Shown in pieces: positions 31,791-46,345 of a stretch of DNA of 64,000 nt (its first letter is position 1; each line of letters opens with the position of its first letter). Below the pieces are notes generated by a model. The model saw only the letters and a program-made list of their open reading frames with translations, was not told the DNA's origin and ran no database searches. This DNA is from Brachycybe producta (lineage: Eukaryota; Arthropoda; Diplopoda; Playtdesmida; Andrognathidae): NCBI GenBank assembly GCA_036925085.1, contig JAUPFP010000198.1, positions 20,122 to 84,121 of the forward strand, read 5' to 3'. The position numbers and the translations under genes are program-made.

Positions 31791-34700
31791 AACTTGAAAG
31801 TGAAGTTGAAGTTGAATTTGAAGTTGAGGTTGAAGTTGTACTTGAAGTTGAAGATGATGTTAATGTTAAAGTTATTGTAGAAGTTGAAGTTGAATATGAA
31901 GTTAAAATTGAAGTTTATGTTTAAGTTGCAGTTGAATTAAAGATAAAATTGAAGTTAAATTTGAAGTTGAGGTTGAAGTTGCAGTTGAAGTAAAAATTGA
32001 AGTTGAAGTTAAGTTGAAGATGACATTGAAGTTGGGGTTGATGTAGGAGTTGAAGTTGAAGTTGGAGATGAAATTGAAGTTGAATTTGAAGTTGAGGTTG
32101 AAGTTGAAATAGAAGTTGAAGTTGAAGTTAAAGTAGAAGTTGATGTTGAAGTTGAAGTTAAAGTTGAAGTTGAAGTTGAAGTTAAAGTTGAAGTTGAAGT
32201 TGAAGTTATAGTTGAAGTTGAAGTTAAGTTGAAGATGACATTGAAGTTGGAGTTGAAGTAGGTGTTGAAGTTGAAGTTGAAGTTGTTGTTGAAGTTGTAG
32301 TTGAAGATAAAGTTGAAGTTGAAGTTGAAGTTGAAGTTGTAGTTGAAGATAAAGTTGAAGTTGAAGTTGAAGTTGAAAATGAAGTTGAAGTTAAGTTGAA
32401 GATGACATTGAAGTTGGAGTTGAAGTAGGTGTTGAAGTTAAAATTGAAGTTGAATTTGAAGTTGAAATTGAAGTTGAAGTTAAAATTGAAATTGAAGTTG
32501 AAGTTGAAGTCGAAGTTATAGTTGATGTTGAAGTTGAAGTTGAAGTTGAAGTTGAAATTGAAGTTGAAGTTGAAGTTGAAGTTGAAGTTGAAGTTGAATT
32601 CGAAGTCGAAGTCGAAGTCAAAATTGCAGTTGAATTTAAAGTTGAAATTGAATATGATATTTTAGTTGAAGGTAAAGTTGAAGTTGAAGTTGAAGTAGAA
32701 ATTGAAGTTGAAGTTGAAGTTAAAGTTTCAGTTGAAATTGAAGATGACATTGAAGTTGAAGTTGAAATTGAAGTTGATCTTGAAGTTGAAGTTGATGTTG
32801 AGGTTGAAGTTGTTGTTGAAGTTGAAATTGAAGATGAAGTTGAAGTTGAAGTTGAAGTTGAAGCTGAAATTGAAGATGAAATTGAAGTTGAATTTGAAGT
32901 TGAGGTTGAAGTTGTACTTGAAGTTGAAGATGATGTTGAGGTTAAAGTTATTGTAGAAGTTGAAGTTGAATATGAAGTTAAATTTGAAGTTTATGTTTAA
33001 GTTGCGGTTGAATTGAAAATAAAATTGAAGTTAAATTTGAAGTTGAAGTTAAAGTTAAAGTTTAAGGTTAAGTTGCAGTTGAACTTGAAGATGAAATTAA
33101 ATTTGTATTTGAAGTTGAGGTTGACATTGAAGTTGAAGTTAAAATTGAAGTTGAAATTGAAGATGAAATTGAAATTGAATTTGTAGTTGAGGTTGAAGTT
33201 GTACTTGAAGTTGAAAATGATGTTGAGGTTAAAGTTATTGTAGAAGTTGAAGTTGAATATGAAGTTAAATTTGAAGTTTATGTTTAAGTTGCAGTTGAAT
33301 TGAAGATGAAATTGAAGTTAAATTTGAAGTTGAGGTTGAAGTTGAAGTTGAAGTAAAAATTGAAGTTGAAGTTAAGCGGAAGATGACATTGAAGTTGGGG
33401 CTGCTGTAGGAGTTGAAGTTGAAGTTGGAGATGAAATTGAAGTTGAATTTGAAGTTGAGGTTGACGTCGAAATAGAAGTTGAAGTTGAAGTTAAAGTAGA
33501 AGTTGATGTTGAAGTTGAAGTTAAAGTTGAAGTTGAAGTTGAAGTTATAGTTGAAGTTGAAGTTAAGTTGAAGATGACATTGAAGTTGGAGTTGAAGTAG
33601 GTGTTGAAGTTGAAGTTGAAGTTGTTGTTGAAGTTGTAGTTGAAGATAAAGTTGAAGTTGAAGTTGAAGTTGAAAATGAAATTGAAGTTGAATTTGAAGT
33701 TGAAGTTAAAGTTAAAGTTTAAGTTTAAGTTGCAGTTGAATTTGAAGATGAAATTAAATTTGAATTTGAAGTTGAGGTTGACATTGAAGTTGAAGTTAAA
33801 ATTGAAGTTGAATTTGAAGTTTAGGTTGAAGTTGAAATTGAAGTTGAAGTTAAAATTGAAATTGAAGTTGAAGTTGAAGTCGAAGTTATAGTTGATGTTA
33901 AAGTTGAAGTTGAAGTTGAAGTTGAAATTGAAGTTGAAGTTGAAGTTGAAGTTGAAGTTGAATTCGAAGTCGAAGTCGAAGTCAAAATTGCAGTTGAAGT
34001 TAAAAGTTGAAATTGAATATGATATTTTAGTTGAAGGTAAAGTTGAAGTTGAAGTTGAAGTTGAAATTGAAATTGAAGTTGAAGTTAAAGTTTCAGTTGA
34101 AATTGAAGATGACATTGAAGTTGAAGTTGAAATTGAAGTTGATCTTGAAGTTGAAGTTGATGTTGAGGTTGAAGTTGTTGTTGAAGTTGAAGTTGAAGAT
34201 GAAGTTGAAGTTGAAGTTGAAGCTGAAATTGAAGATGAAATTGAAATTGAATTTGAAGTTGAGGTTGAAGTTGTAATGGAAGTTGAAGATGATGTTGATG
34301 TTAAAGTTATTGTAGAAGTTGAAGTTAAAATTGAAGTTTATGTTTAAGTTGCAGTTGAATTAAAGATAAAATTGAAGTTAAATTTAAAGTTGAGGTTGAA
34401 GTTGCAGTTGAAGTAAAAATTGAAGTTGAAGTTAAGTTGAAGATAACATTGAAGTTGGGGTTGATGTAGGAGTTGAAGTTGAAGTTGGAGATGAAATTGA
34501 AGTTGAGGTTGAAGTTGAAATAGAAGTTGAAGTTGAAGTTAAAATAGAAGTTGATGTTGAAGTTGAAGTTAAAGTTGAAGTTGAAGTTGAAGTTATAGTT
34601 GAAGTTGAGGTTGAAGTTGTTGTTGAAGTTTTAGTTGAAGATAAAGTTGAAGTTGAAGTTGAAAAGAAATTTGAAGTTGAATTTTAAGTTGAAGTTAAAG

Positions 34701-37700
34701 TTAAAGTTGAATTTGAAGATGAATTTGAAGTTGAGGTTGAAGTTGAAATTGAATTTGAAGTTGAAGTTAAAGTTGAAGTTGAGGTTGAAGTTGTTGTTGA
34801 AGTTGCAGTTGAAGTTGAAGTTGAAGTTGAACTTGAAGTTGAAGTTGATGTTGATGTTGAAGTTAAAGTCGAATTTAATGTTGAAGTTGAAGATGAAGTT
34901 AAAGGTGAATTTGAAGTTGAAGTAGAAGTCAAAATTGCAGTAGAAGTTAAAGTTGAAATTGAATATGATATTTTAGTTGAAGGTAAAGTTGAAGTTGAAG
35001 TTGAAGTTGAAATTGAAGTTGAAGTTAAAGTTTAAGTGGAAATTGAAGATGACATTGAAGTTGAAGTCATACTTGAAATTAAAGTTGATGTTGAGGTTGA
35101 AGTTGAAGTTGAAGTTGAAGTTGAAGTTAAAGTTAAAGTTGAATTTGAAGTTGAATTTGAAGTTGAATTTGAAGTTGAATTTGAAGTTGAATTTGAAGTT
35201 GAAGTTAAAGTTAAAGTTGAAGTTGAGGTTGAAGTTGTTGTTGAAGTTGTAGTTGAAGATGAAATTAAAATTAAAGTTGACGTCGAAGTTATAGTTGATG
35301 TTGAAGTTGAAGTTGAAGTTGAAGTTGAAGTTGAAGTTGAAGTTGAATTCGAAGTTGAAATCAAACTCAAAATTGCAGTTGAAGTTAAAGTTGAAATTGA
35401 ATATATGTTACTTGAAGGTGAAATTAAAGTTGAAGTTGAAGTTGAAATTGAATTTGAAGTTGAAGTAAAAGTTTAAGTTGAAATTGAAGATGACATTGAA
35501 GTTGGGTTGATGTAGGAGTTGAAGTTGAAGTTGAAGTTGGAGATGAAATTGAAGTTGAATTTCAAGTTGAGGTTGAAGTTGAAGTTGAAGTTGAAGTTAT
35601 AGTTGAAGTTATGGTTGAAGTTGTTGTTGAAGTTGTAGTTGAAGATAAAGTTGAAGTTGATGTTGAAGTTGAAAATGAAATTGAAGTTGAATTTGAAGTT
35701 GAGGTTGAAGTTGAAATTGAAGTTAAAATTGAAGTTGAAGTTAAGTAGAAGATGACATTGAAGTTGGGGTTGATATAGGAGTTGAAGTTGAAGTTGAAGT
35801 TGGAGTTGAAATTGTAGTTGAATTTGAAGTTGAGGTAGAAGTTGAAATTGAAGTTGAAGTTGAAGTTAAAGTAGAAGTTGATGTTGAAATTGAAGTTAAA
35901 GTTGAAGTTGAAGTTGAAGTTATAGTTGAAGTTGAGATTGAAGTTGTTGTTCAAGTTGTAGTTGAAGTTGTAGTTGAAGATAAAGTTGAAGTTGAAGTTG
36001 AAGTTGAAAATAAATTTGAAGTTGAATTTGAAGTTAAAGTTAAAGTTAAAGTTGAATTTGAAGATGAATTTGAAGTTGAGGTTGAAGTTGAAATTGAAGT
36101 TGAATTTGTTGTTGAGGTTGACATTGAAGTTGAAGTTAAAATTGAAGTTGAAGTTATGTTGAAGATGGCATTGAAGTTGGAGTTGAAGTAGGTGTTGAAG
36201 TTGAAGTTAAAGTCGAATTTGAAATTGAAGTAGAAGTTGAAATTGAAGTTGAAGTTGAAGTTGAAGTTGAAGTTGAAGTTGATCTTGAAGTTGAAGTCAT
36301 ACTTGAAATTAAAGTTGATGTTGAGGTTGAAGTTGTTGTTGAAGTTGAAGTTGATGTTGAAGTTGAAGTTAAATTTGAAGTTGAAGTTGAAGTTAAAGTT
36401 AAAGTTGAAGTTGAGGTTGAAGTTGTTGTTGAAGTTGTAGTTGAAGATGAAATTGAAATTGAAGTTGAAGTCGAAGTTATAGTTGATGTTGAAGTTGAAG
36501 TTGAATTTGAAGTTGAAGTTGAAGTTGAAGTTGAAGTTGAATTCGAAGTTGAAATCGAACTCAAAATTGCAGTTGAAGTTAAAGTTGAAATTGAATATGA
36601 TATATTACTTGAAGGTGAAATTAAAGTTGAAGTTGAAGTTGAAATTGAAGTTGAAGTTGAAGTAAAAGTTTAAGTTGAAATTGAAGATGACATTGAAGTT
36701 GAAGTAAAAATTGAAGTTTAAGTTAAGTTGAAGATGACATTGAAGTTGGGATTGATGTAGGAGTTGAAGTAAAAATTGAAGTTGAAAATAAGTTGAAGAT
36801 GACATTGAAGTTGGGGTTGAAGTAAGATTTGAAGATGAAATTGAAGTTGGAGATGAAATTGAAGTTGAATTTCAAGTTGAGGTTGAAGTTGAAGTTGAAG
36901 TTATAGTTGAAGTTAAGGTTGAAGTTGTTGTTGAAGTTGTAGTTGAAGATAAAGTTGAAGTTGAAGTTGAAGTTAAAAATGAAATTGAAGTTGAATTTGA
37001 AGTTGAGGTTGAAGTTGAAATTGAAGTTAATTTTGAAATTGGAGTTGAAGTTGAAGATACAAGTTAAAGTTGAAATTGAAGATGAATTTGAAGTTGAGGT
37101 TGCAGATGAAATTGAATTTGAAGTTGAAGTTAAAAAAGAAGTTGATGTTGAAGTTGAAGTTAAAGTTGAAGTTGAGGTTGAAGTTGTTGTTGAAGTTGTA
37201 GTTGAAGTTGAAGTTGAAGTTGAAGTTGAAGTTGAAGTTGAAGTTGAAAATGATGATGAAATCGAAGTTGAATTTGAAGTTGAGGTTGCAGTTGAATTTA
37301 AAATTGAAGTTTAAGTTTAAGTTGCAGTTTAAGTTGAAGTTGAAGATGAAATTAAAGTTGAATTTAAAGTTTAGGTTAACATTGAAGTTGAAGTTAAAAT
37401 TGAAGTTGAAGTTAAGTTGAAGATGACATTCAAGTTGGGGTTGATGTAGGAGTTGAAGTTGAAGTTGAAGTTGGAGATGAAATTGAAGTTGAATTTGAAG
37501 TTGAGGTTGAAGTTGAAATTGAAGCTGAAGTTGAAGTTAAAGTAGAAGTTGATGTTGACATTGAAGTTAAAGTTGAAGTTGAAGTTGAAGTTATAGTTGA
37601 AGTTGAAGTTGAAGTTGTTGTTGAAGTTGTAGTTGAAAATGAAGTTGATTTTGAAGTTGAATTTGAAATTGAAGTTAAAATTAAAGTTGAAATTGAAGTT

Positions 37701-40700
37701 GAATTTGAAGTTGAGGTTGAAGTTGAAATTGAATTTGAAGTTGAAGTTAAAGAAGAAGTTGATGTTGAAGATGAAGTTAAAGTTGAAGTTGAGGTTGAAG
37801 TTGAGGTTGAAGTAGAGGTTGAAGTTGAGGTTGAAGTTGAAGTTAAAGTTGAAGTCGAAGTCAAAATTGCAGTTGAAATTAAAGTTGAAATTGAATGTGA
37901 TATTTTAGTTGAAGGTAAAGTTGAAGTTGTAGTTGAAGTTGAAATTGAAGTTGAATTAGAAGTTAAAGTTAAAGTTGAAGTTGAATTTGAAATTGAAGTT
38001 GAAGTTGAAGTTAATCTTGAAGTTGAAGTCAAACTTGAAATTGAAGTTGATGTTGAGGTTAAAGTTGTTGTTGAAGTTAAAGTTGAAGTTGAAGTTGAAG
38101 TTGAAGTTGAAGTTGAAATTGAAGATGAAATCAAAGTTGAATTTGAAGTTGAGGTTGAAGTTAAATTTAAAATTGAAGTTTAAATTTAAGTTGCAGTTGA
38201 AGTTGAAAATGAAATTAAAGTTGAATTTGAAGTTGAGGTTGACATTGAAGATGAAGTTAAAATTGAAGTTGAAGTTAAGTTGAAGATGACATTGAAGTTG
38301 GAGTTGAAGTAGGTGTTAAAGTTGAAGTTGAAGTTGAATTTGAAGTTGAAACTGTAGTTGAAGTTGAAATTAAATTTAAAGTTGAATTTGAAGTTGAGGT
38401 TAAGTTGAAGATGACATTGAAGTTGACGTTGATGTAAAAGTTAAAGTTGAAATTGAAGTTGGAGATGAAATTGAAGTTGAATTTCAAGTTGAGGTTGAAG
38501 TTGAAGTTGAAGTTATAGTTGAAGTTAAGGTTGAAGTTGTTGTTAAAGTTGTAGTTGAAGATAAAGTTGAAATTGAAGTTGAAGTTAAAGTTTCAGTTGA
38601 AATTGAAGATGACATTGAAGTTGAAGTTGAAATTGAAGTTGATCTTGAAGTTGAAGTTGATGTTGGGGTTGAAGTTGTGTTTGAAGTTGAAGTTGAAGAT
38701 GAAGTTGAAGTTGAAGTTGAAGCTGAAATTGAAGATGAAATTGAAATTGAAGTTGAAGTTAAAGTTTCAGTTGAAATTGAAGATGACATTGAAGTTGAAG
38801 TTGAAATTGAAGTTGAAGTTAAAGTTTCAGTTGAAATTGAAGATGACATTGAAGTTGAAGTTGAAATTGAAGTTGATGTTGAAGTTGAAGTTGAAGTTGA
38901 AGTTGAAATTGAAATTGAAGTTGAAGTTAAAGTTTCAGTTGAAATTGAAGATGACATTGAAGTTGAAGTTGAAATTGAAGTTGATCTTGAAGTTGAAGTT
39001 GATGTTGGGGTTGAAGTTGTGTTTGAAGTTGAAGTTGAAGATGAAGTTGAAGTTGAAGTTGAAGCTGAAATTGAAGATGAAATTGAAATTGAATTTGAAG
39101 TTGAGGTTGAAGTTGTACTTGAAGTTGAAAATGATGTTGAGGTTAAAGTTATTGTAGAAGTTGAAGTTGAATATGAAGTTAAATTTGAAGTTTATGTTTA
39201 AGTTGCAGTTGAATTGAAAATGAAATTGAAGTTAAATTTGAAGTTGAGGTTGAAGTTGAAGTTGAAGTAAAAATTGAAGTTGAAGTTAAGTGGAAGATGA
39301 CATTGAAGTTGGGGCTGATGTAGGAGTTGAAGTTGAAGTTGGAGATGAAATTGAAGTTGAATTTGAAGTTGAGGTTGAAGTTGAAATAGAAGTTTAAGTT
39401 TAAGTTAAAGTAGAAGTTGATGTTTAAGTTGAAGTTGAAGTTAAAGTTGAAGTTGAAGTTGAAGTTATAGTTGAAGTTGAAGTTAAGTTGAAGATGACAT
39501 TGAAGTTGGAGTTGAAGTAAGTGTTGAAGTTGAAGTTGAAGTTGTTGTTGAAGTTGTAGTTGAAGATAAAGTTGAAGTTGAAGTTGAAGTTGAAAATGAA
39601 ATTGAAGTTGAATTTGAAGTTGAAGTTAAAGTTGAAGTTAAAGTTTAAGTTTAAGTTGCAGTTGAATTTGAAGATGAAATTAAATTTGAATTTGAAGTTG
39701 AGGTTGACATTGAAGTTGAAGTTAAAATTGAAGTTGAAATTGAAGATGAAATTGAAATTGAATTTGAAGTTGAAGTTGAAGTTAAGTAGAAGTTGATGTT
39801 GAAGTTGAAGTTAAAGTTGAAGTTGAAGTTGAAGTTATAGTTGAAGTTGAAGTTGAAGTTAAGTTGAAGATGACATTGAAGTTGGAGTTGAAGTAGGTGT
39901 TGAAGTTGAAGTTGAAGTTGTTGTTGAAGTTGTAGTTAAAGATAAAGTTGAAGTTGAAGTTGAAGTTGAAAATGAAATTGAAGTTGAATTTGAAGTTGAA
40001 TTTGAAGTTGAAGTTAAAGTTAAAGTTTAAATTTAAGTTGCAGTTGAATTTGAAGATGAAATTAAATTTGAATTTGAAGTTGAGGTTGACATTGAAGTTG
40101 AAGTTAAAATTGAAGTTGAAGTTAAGTTGAAGATGACATTGAAGTTAGAGTTGAAGTAGGTGTTGAAGTTGAAATTGAAGTTGAATTTGAAGTTGAGGTT
40201 GAAGTTGAAATTGAAGTTGAAGTTGAAGTTAAAATTGAAATTGAAGTTGAAGTTGAAGTCGAAGTTATATTTGATGTTGAAGTTGAAGTTGAAGTTGAAG
40301 TTGAAGTTGAATTCGAAGTCGAAGTCGAAGTCAAAATTGCAGTTGAAGTTAAAGTTGAAATTGAATATGATATTTTAGTTGAAGGTAAAGTTGAAGTTGA
40401 AGTTGAAGTTGAAATTGAAGTTGAAGTTGAAGTTAAAGTTTCAGTTGAAATTGAAGATGACATTGAAGTTGAAGTTGAAATTGAAGTTGATCTTGAAGTT
40501 GAAGTTGATGTTGAGGTTGAAGTTGTTGTTGAAGTTGAAGTTGAAGATGAAGTTGAAGTTGAAGTTGAAGCTGAAATTGAAGATGAAATTGAAATTGAAT
40601 TTGAAGTTGAGGTTGAAGTTGTAATGGAAGTTGAGGTTGAAGTTGTAATGGAAGTTGAAGATGATGTTGATGTTAAAGTTATTGTAGAAGTTGAAGTTGA

Positions 40701-41150
40701 ATATGAAGTTAAAATTGAAGTTTATGTTTAAGTTGCAGTTGAATTAAAGATAAAATTGAAGTTAAATTTGAAGTTGAGGTTGAAGTTGCAGTTGAAGTAA
40801 AAATTGAAGTTGAAGTTAAGTTGAAGTTGAAGTTGAAGTTATAGTTGAAGTTGAGGTTGATGTTGTTGTTGAAGTTTTAGTTGAAGATAAAGTTGAAGTT
40901 GAAGTTGAAAATAAATTTGAAGTTGAATTTGAAGTTGAAGTTAAAGTTAAAGTTGAATTTGAAGATGAATTTGAAGTTGAGGTTGAAGTTGAAATTGAAT
41001 TTGAAGTTGAAGTTAAAGTTGAAGTTGACATTGAATTTAAATTTGAAATTGAAGTTGAAGTTGAATTTGAAGTTGAAGTTGATGTTAATGTTGAAGTTAA
41101 AGTCGAATTTAATGTTGAAGTTGAAGATGAAGTTAAAGGTGAATTTGAAG
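31791..41150. repeat. Long type 1 satellite block
   Basis: About 9.4 kb of GAAGTT-rich array with CpG/EcoRI modules at 32596, 33960, 35345, 36539 and 40309. It spans the junction between period 1 and period 2 near 40.6 kb. Parts (34.7-35.4 and 37.0-37.3 kb) match the first 950 bp of the window. Confidence 0.7.
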
Positions 41151-42690
41151 TTGAAGTAGAAGTTGAAATTGAAGTTGAAGTTGAAGTTGACATTGAATTT
41201 AAATTTGAAATTGAAGTTGAAGTTGAATTTGAAGTTGAACTTGAAAGTGAAGTTGAAGTTGAAGTTGAAGTTAAGTTGAAGTTCAAGTTAAGTTTGAATA
41301 TTGAAGTTGAAGTTGTAATTGAAGTTGAAATTGAAGTTAAAATTGAAGTTGAAATTGAAGTTGAAATTGAAGTTGAAATTGAAGTTGAAATTGACATTGA
41401 AATTGAAGTTGAAATTGAAGATGAAATTGAAGTTGAAATTGAAGTTGAATTTGAAGTTGAAATTGAAGTTGAAATTGAAGTTGCAATTGAAGTTGAAATT
41501 GAAGTTGAAATTGAAGTTAAAATTGAAGTTGAATTTGAAGTTGAAGTTGAAGTTAAAATTGAAGTTGAATTTGAAGTTGAAGTTGAAGTTGAATTTGAAG
41601 TTGAACTTGAAAGTGAAGTTGAAGTTGAAGTTGAAGTTAAGTTGAAGTTCAAGTTAAGTTTGAATATTGAAGTTGAAGTTGTAATTGAAGTTGAAATTGA
41701 AGTTAAAATTGAAGTTGAAATTGAAGTTGAATTTGACATTGAAATTGAAGTTGAAATTGAAGATGAAATTGAAGTTGAAGTTGAAGTTGAAATTGAAGTT
41801 GAAATTGAAGTTGAAATTGAAGTTGAAATTGAAGTTGAAATTTAAGTTAAAATTGAAGTTGAAATTGAAGTTGAAATTGAAGTTGAAATTGAAGTTGAAA
41901 TTGAAGTTGAAATTGAAGTTGAAATGGAAGTTGAAAGTGAAGTTCAAGTTGAAGTTGAAGTTAAGTTGAAGTTCTAGTTAAGTTTGAATATTGAGTTCAA
42001 GTTGTAATTGAAGTTGAAATTGAAGTTAAAAATGAAGTTGAAATTGACATTGAAATTGAAGTTGAAATTGAAGTTAAAATTGAAGTTGAATTTGAAGTTG
42101 AAGTTGAAGTTAAAATTGAAGTTGAATTTGAAGTTGAAGTTGAAGTTGAATTTGAAGTTGAACTTGAAAGTGAAGTTGAAGTTGAAGTTGAAGTTAAGTT
42201 GAAGTTCAAGTTAAGTTTGAATATTGAAGTTGAAGTTGTAATTGAAGTTGAAATTGAAATTGAAATTCAAGTTAAAATTGAAATTAAAATTGAAGTTGAA
42301 ATTGAAGTTTAAGTTTAATTGAAGTTAAGTTTAATTGAAGTTAAAGTTGAAGATGAATTTGAAGTTGAACTTGATAGTGAAGTTGAAGTTGAAGTTGAAG
42401 TTAAGTTGAAGATGAATTTAAAGTTGAACTTGAAAGTGAAGTTGAAGTTAAAGTTGAAGTTAAGTTGAAGTTGAAGTTAAGTTTGGAATTGAAGTTTAAG
42501 TTGAATTTTAAATTAAAATTGAAGTTGAAATTGAAGTTGAAATTGAAGTTGAAATTGAAGTTGAAATGGAAGTTGAAAGTGAAGTTGAAGTTGAAGTTGA
42601 AGTTAAGTTGAAGTTCAAGTTAAGTTTGAATATTGAGTTCAAGTTGTAATTGAAGTTGAAATTGAAGTTAAAATTGAAGTTGAAATTGAA
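41151..42690. repeat. Type 2 satellite block (period 2)
   Basis: Counterpart of 1501-3040 at offset 39,657, nearly identical by eye. Confidence 0.7.
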
Positions 42691-44815
42691 GTTGAAGTTG
42701 AAGTTAAAGTTTCAGTTGAAATTGAAGATGACATTGAAGTTGAAGTTGAAATTGAAGTTGATCTTGAAGTTGAAGTTGATGTTGAGTTTGAAGTTGTTGT
42801 GGAAGTTGAAATTGAAGATAAAGTTGTAGTTGAAGTTGAAGTTGAAGCTGAAATTGAAGATGAAATTGAAGTTGAATTTGAAGTTGAGGTTGGAGTTGAA
42901 ATACAAGTTGAAGTTGAAGTTAAAGTAGAAGTTGATGTTGAAGTTGTAGTTAAAGTTGAAGTTGAAGTTGAAGTTATAGTTGAAGTTGAGGTTGAAGTTG
43001 TTGTTGAAGTTGTAGTTGAAGATAAAGTTGAAGTTGAAGTTGAAGTTGAAAATAAATTTGAAGTTGAATTTGAAGTTGAAGTTAAAGTTAAAGTTGAATT
43101 TGAAGATACATTTGAAGTTGAGGTTGAAGTTGTTGTTGAAGTTGTAGTTGAAGATGAAGTTGAAATTGAAGTTAAAATTGAAAATCAAATTGAAGTTGAG
43201 TTTGAAGTTGAGGTTGAAGTTGAAGTTAAAATTGAAATTGAAGTTAAAGTTGAAGTCAAAGTTATAGTTGATGTTGATGTTGAAGTTGAAGTTGAAGTTG
43301 AAGTTGCAATTGAAGTTGAAGTTGAAGTTGAAGTTGAAGTTGAAGTTGAATTCGAAGTCGAAGTCGAAGTCAAAATTGCAGTTGAAGTTAAAGTTGAAAT
43401 TGGATATGATATTTTAGTTGAAGGTAAAGTTGAAGTTGAAGTTGAAGTTGAAGTTGAAGTTGAAGCTGAAATTGAAGATGAAATTGAAGTTGAATTTGAA
43501 GTTGAGGTTGAAGTTGTACTTGAAGTTGAAGATGATGTTGAGGTTAAAGTTATTGTAGAAGTTGAAGTTGAATATGAAGTTAAAATTGAAGTTTATGTTT
43601 AAGTTGCAGTTGAATTAAATATAAAATTGAAGTTGAATTTGAAGTTGCAGTTGAAGTTGAATATGAAATTAAAGTTGAATTTGAAGTTTAGGTTGACATT
43701 GAAGTTGAAGTTAAAATTGAAGTTGAAGTTAAGTTGAAGATGACATTGAAGTTGGGGTTGATGTAGGAGTTGAAGTTGAAGTTGAAGTTGGAGATCAAAT
43801 TGAAGTGGAATTTGAAGTTGAGGTTGAAGTTGAATTTGAAGCTGAAGTTGAAGTTAAAGTAGAAGTCGATGTTGACATTGAAGTTAAAGTTGAAATTGAA
43901 GTTGAAGTTATAGTTGAAGTTGAGGTTGAAGTTGTTGTTAAAGTTGTAGTTGAAAATGAAGTTGAAGTGGAAGTTGAAGTTAAAAATGAAATTGAAGTTG
44001 AATTTGAATTTGAGGTTGAAGTTGAAATTGAAGTTGATTTTGAAGTTGAATTTGAAGTTGAAGTTAAAACTAAAGTTGAACTTGAAGTTGAATTTGAAGT
44101 TGAGGTTGAAGTTGAAATTGAATTTGAAGTTGAAGTTAAAGTAGAAGTTGATGTTGAAGATGAAGTTAAAGTTGAAGTTGAGGTTGAAGTTGAGGTTGAA
44201 GTTGAGGTTGAAGTTGTTGTTAAAGTTGTAGTTGAAGATGAAGTTGAAATTGAAGTTAAAATTGAAAATCAAATTGAAGTTCAATTTGAAGTTGAGGTTG
44301 AAGTTGAAATTGAAGTTGAAGTTAAAATTGAAATTGAAGTTAAAGTTGAAGTCGAAGTTATAGTTGATGTTGAAGTTGAAGTTGAAGTTGAAGATGAAGT
44401 TGAAATTGAAGTTGAAGTTGAAGTTGAAGTTGAATTCGAAGTCGAAGTCAAAGTCAAAATTGCAGTTGAAGTTAAAGTTGAAATTAAATATGATATTTTA
44501 GTTGAAGGTAAAGTTGAAGTTGAAGTCGAAGTTGAAATTGAAGTTGAAGTTGAAGTTAAAGTTTCAGTTGAAATTGAAGATGACATTGAAGTTGAAGTTG
44601 AAATTGAAATTGATCTTGAAGTTGATGTTGAGGTTGAAGTTGTTGTTGAAGTTGAAATTGAAGATGAAGTTGAAGTTGAAGTTGAAGTTGAAGCTGAAAT
44701 TGAAGATGAAATTGAAGTTAAGTTGAAGATGATATTGACGTTGGGGTTGATGTAGGAGTTGAAGTTGAAGTTGGAGATGAATATGATATTTTAGTTGAAG
44801 GTAAAGTTGAAGTTG
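42691..44815. repeat. Type 1 satellite block (period 2)
   Basis: Counterpart of 3041-4925 but 240 bp longer, through an internal indel in hexamer array. CpG/EcoRI modules at 43348 and 44432. Confidence 0.7.
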
Positions 44816-46345
44816 AAGTTGAAGTTGAAATTGAAGTTAAAATTGAAGTTTAAGTTTAATTGAAGTTAAAGTTGAAGATGAATTTGAAGTTGAATTTGAA
44901 AGTGAAGTTGAAGTTGAAGTTGAAATTAAGTTGAAGTTGAAGTTAAGTTTGAAATTGAAGTTTAAGTTGAATTTGAAATTAAAATTGAAGTTGAAATTGA
45001 AGTTGAAATTGAAGTTGAAATTGAAGTTGAAATTGAAGTTAAAATTGAAGTTGCATTTGAAGTTGAAGTTGAATTTGAAGTTGAACTTGAAGATAAAGTT
45101 GAAGTTGAAGTTGAAGTTGAAGCTGAAATTGAAGATGAAATTGAAGTTGAATTTGAAGTTGAGGTTGGAGTTGAAATAGAAGTTGAAGTTGAAGTTAAAG
45201 TAGAAGTTGATGTTGAAGTTGTAGTTAAAGTTGAAGTTGAAGTTGAAGTTATAGTTGAAGTTGAGGTTGAAGTTGTTGTTGAAGTTGTAGTTGAAGATAA
45301 AGTTGAAGTTGAAGTTGAAGTTGAAAATAAATTTGAAGTTGAATTTGAAGTTGAAGTTAAAGTTAAAGTTGAATTTGAAGATACATTTGAAGTTGAGGTT
45401 GAAGTTGTTGTTGAAGTTGTAGTTGAAGATGAAGTTGAAATTGAAGTTAAAATTGAAAATCAAATTGAAGTTGAGTTTGAAGGTGAGGTTGAAGTTGAAA
45501 TTGAAGTTGAAGTTAAAATTAAAATTGAAGTTAAAGTTGAAGTCGAAGTTATAGTTGATGTTGATGTTGAAGTTGAAGTTGAAGTTGAAGTTGCAATTGA
45601 AGTTGAAGTTGAAGTTGAAGTTGAAGTTGCATTCAAAGTCGAAGTCGAAGACAAAATTGCAGTTGAAGTTAAAGTTGAAATTGGATATGATATTTTAGTT
45701 GAAGGTAAAGTTGAAGTTGAAGTTGAAGTTGAAGTTGAAGTTGAAGCTGAAATTGAAGATGAAATTGAAGTTGAATTTGAAGTTGAGGTTGAAGTTGTAC
45801 TTGAAGTTGAAGATGATGTTGAGGTTAAAGTTATTGTAGAAAGTGAAGTTGAATATGAAGTTAAAATTGAAGTTTATGTTTAAGTTGTAGTTGAATTAAA
45901 TATAAAATTGAAGTTGAATTTGAAGTTGCAGTTGAAGTTGAATATGAAATTAAAGTTGAATTTGAAGTTTAGGTTGACATTGAAGTTGAAGTTAAAATTG
46001 AAGTTGAAGTTAAGTTGAAGATGACATTGAAGTTGGGGTTGATGTAGGAGTTGAAGTTGAAGTTGAAGTTGGAGATCAAATTGAAGTGGAATTTGAAGTT
46101 GAGGTTGAAGTTGAATTTGAAGCTGAAGTTGAAGTTAAAGTAGAAGTCGATGTTGACATTGAAGTTAAAGTTGAAATTGAAGTTGAAGTTATAGTTGAAG
46201 TTGAGGTTGAAGCTGAAATTGAAGATGAAATTGAAGTTAAGTTGAAGATGACATTGACGTTGGGGTTGATGTAGGAGTTGAAGTTGAAGTTGGAGATGAA
46301 TATGATATTTTAGTTGAAGGTAAAGTTGAAGTTGAAGTTGAAGTT
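44816..46345. repeat. Short type 2 then type 1 satellite (period 2)
   Basis: Type 2 to about 45085, then type 1. Counterpart of 4926-6465 with an 18-bp deletion. The CpG module near 45630 carries the same EcoRI-less variant as in period 1, so that variant predates the duplication. Confidence 0.65.

Larger units (their letters stand above)
950..40600. repeat. Higher-order repeat period 1 (~39.65 kb), one retrotransposon included
   Basis: From about 950 the sequence realigns with 40580 onward: the array pattern at 1159-3945 recurs at 40816-43602, offset 39,657. It carries on through the retrotransposon (offset 36,657) and the array after it. The offset changes are explained by a net +222 bp in period 2 near 44-45 kb and by a 3,222-bp segment present one extra time in period 1. 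Edges are approximate, because the satellite background makes exact breakpoints hard to place by eye. Confidence 0.8.
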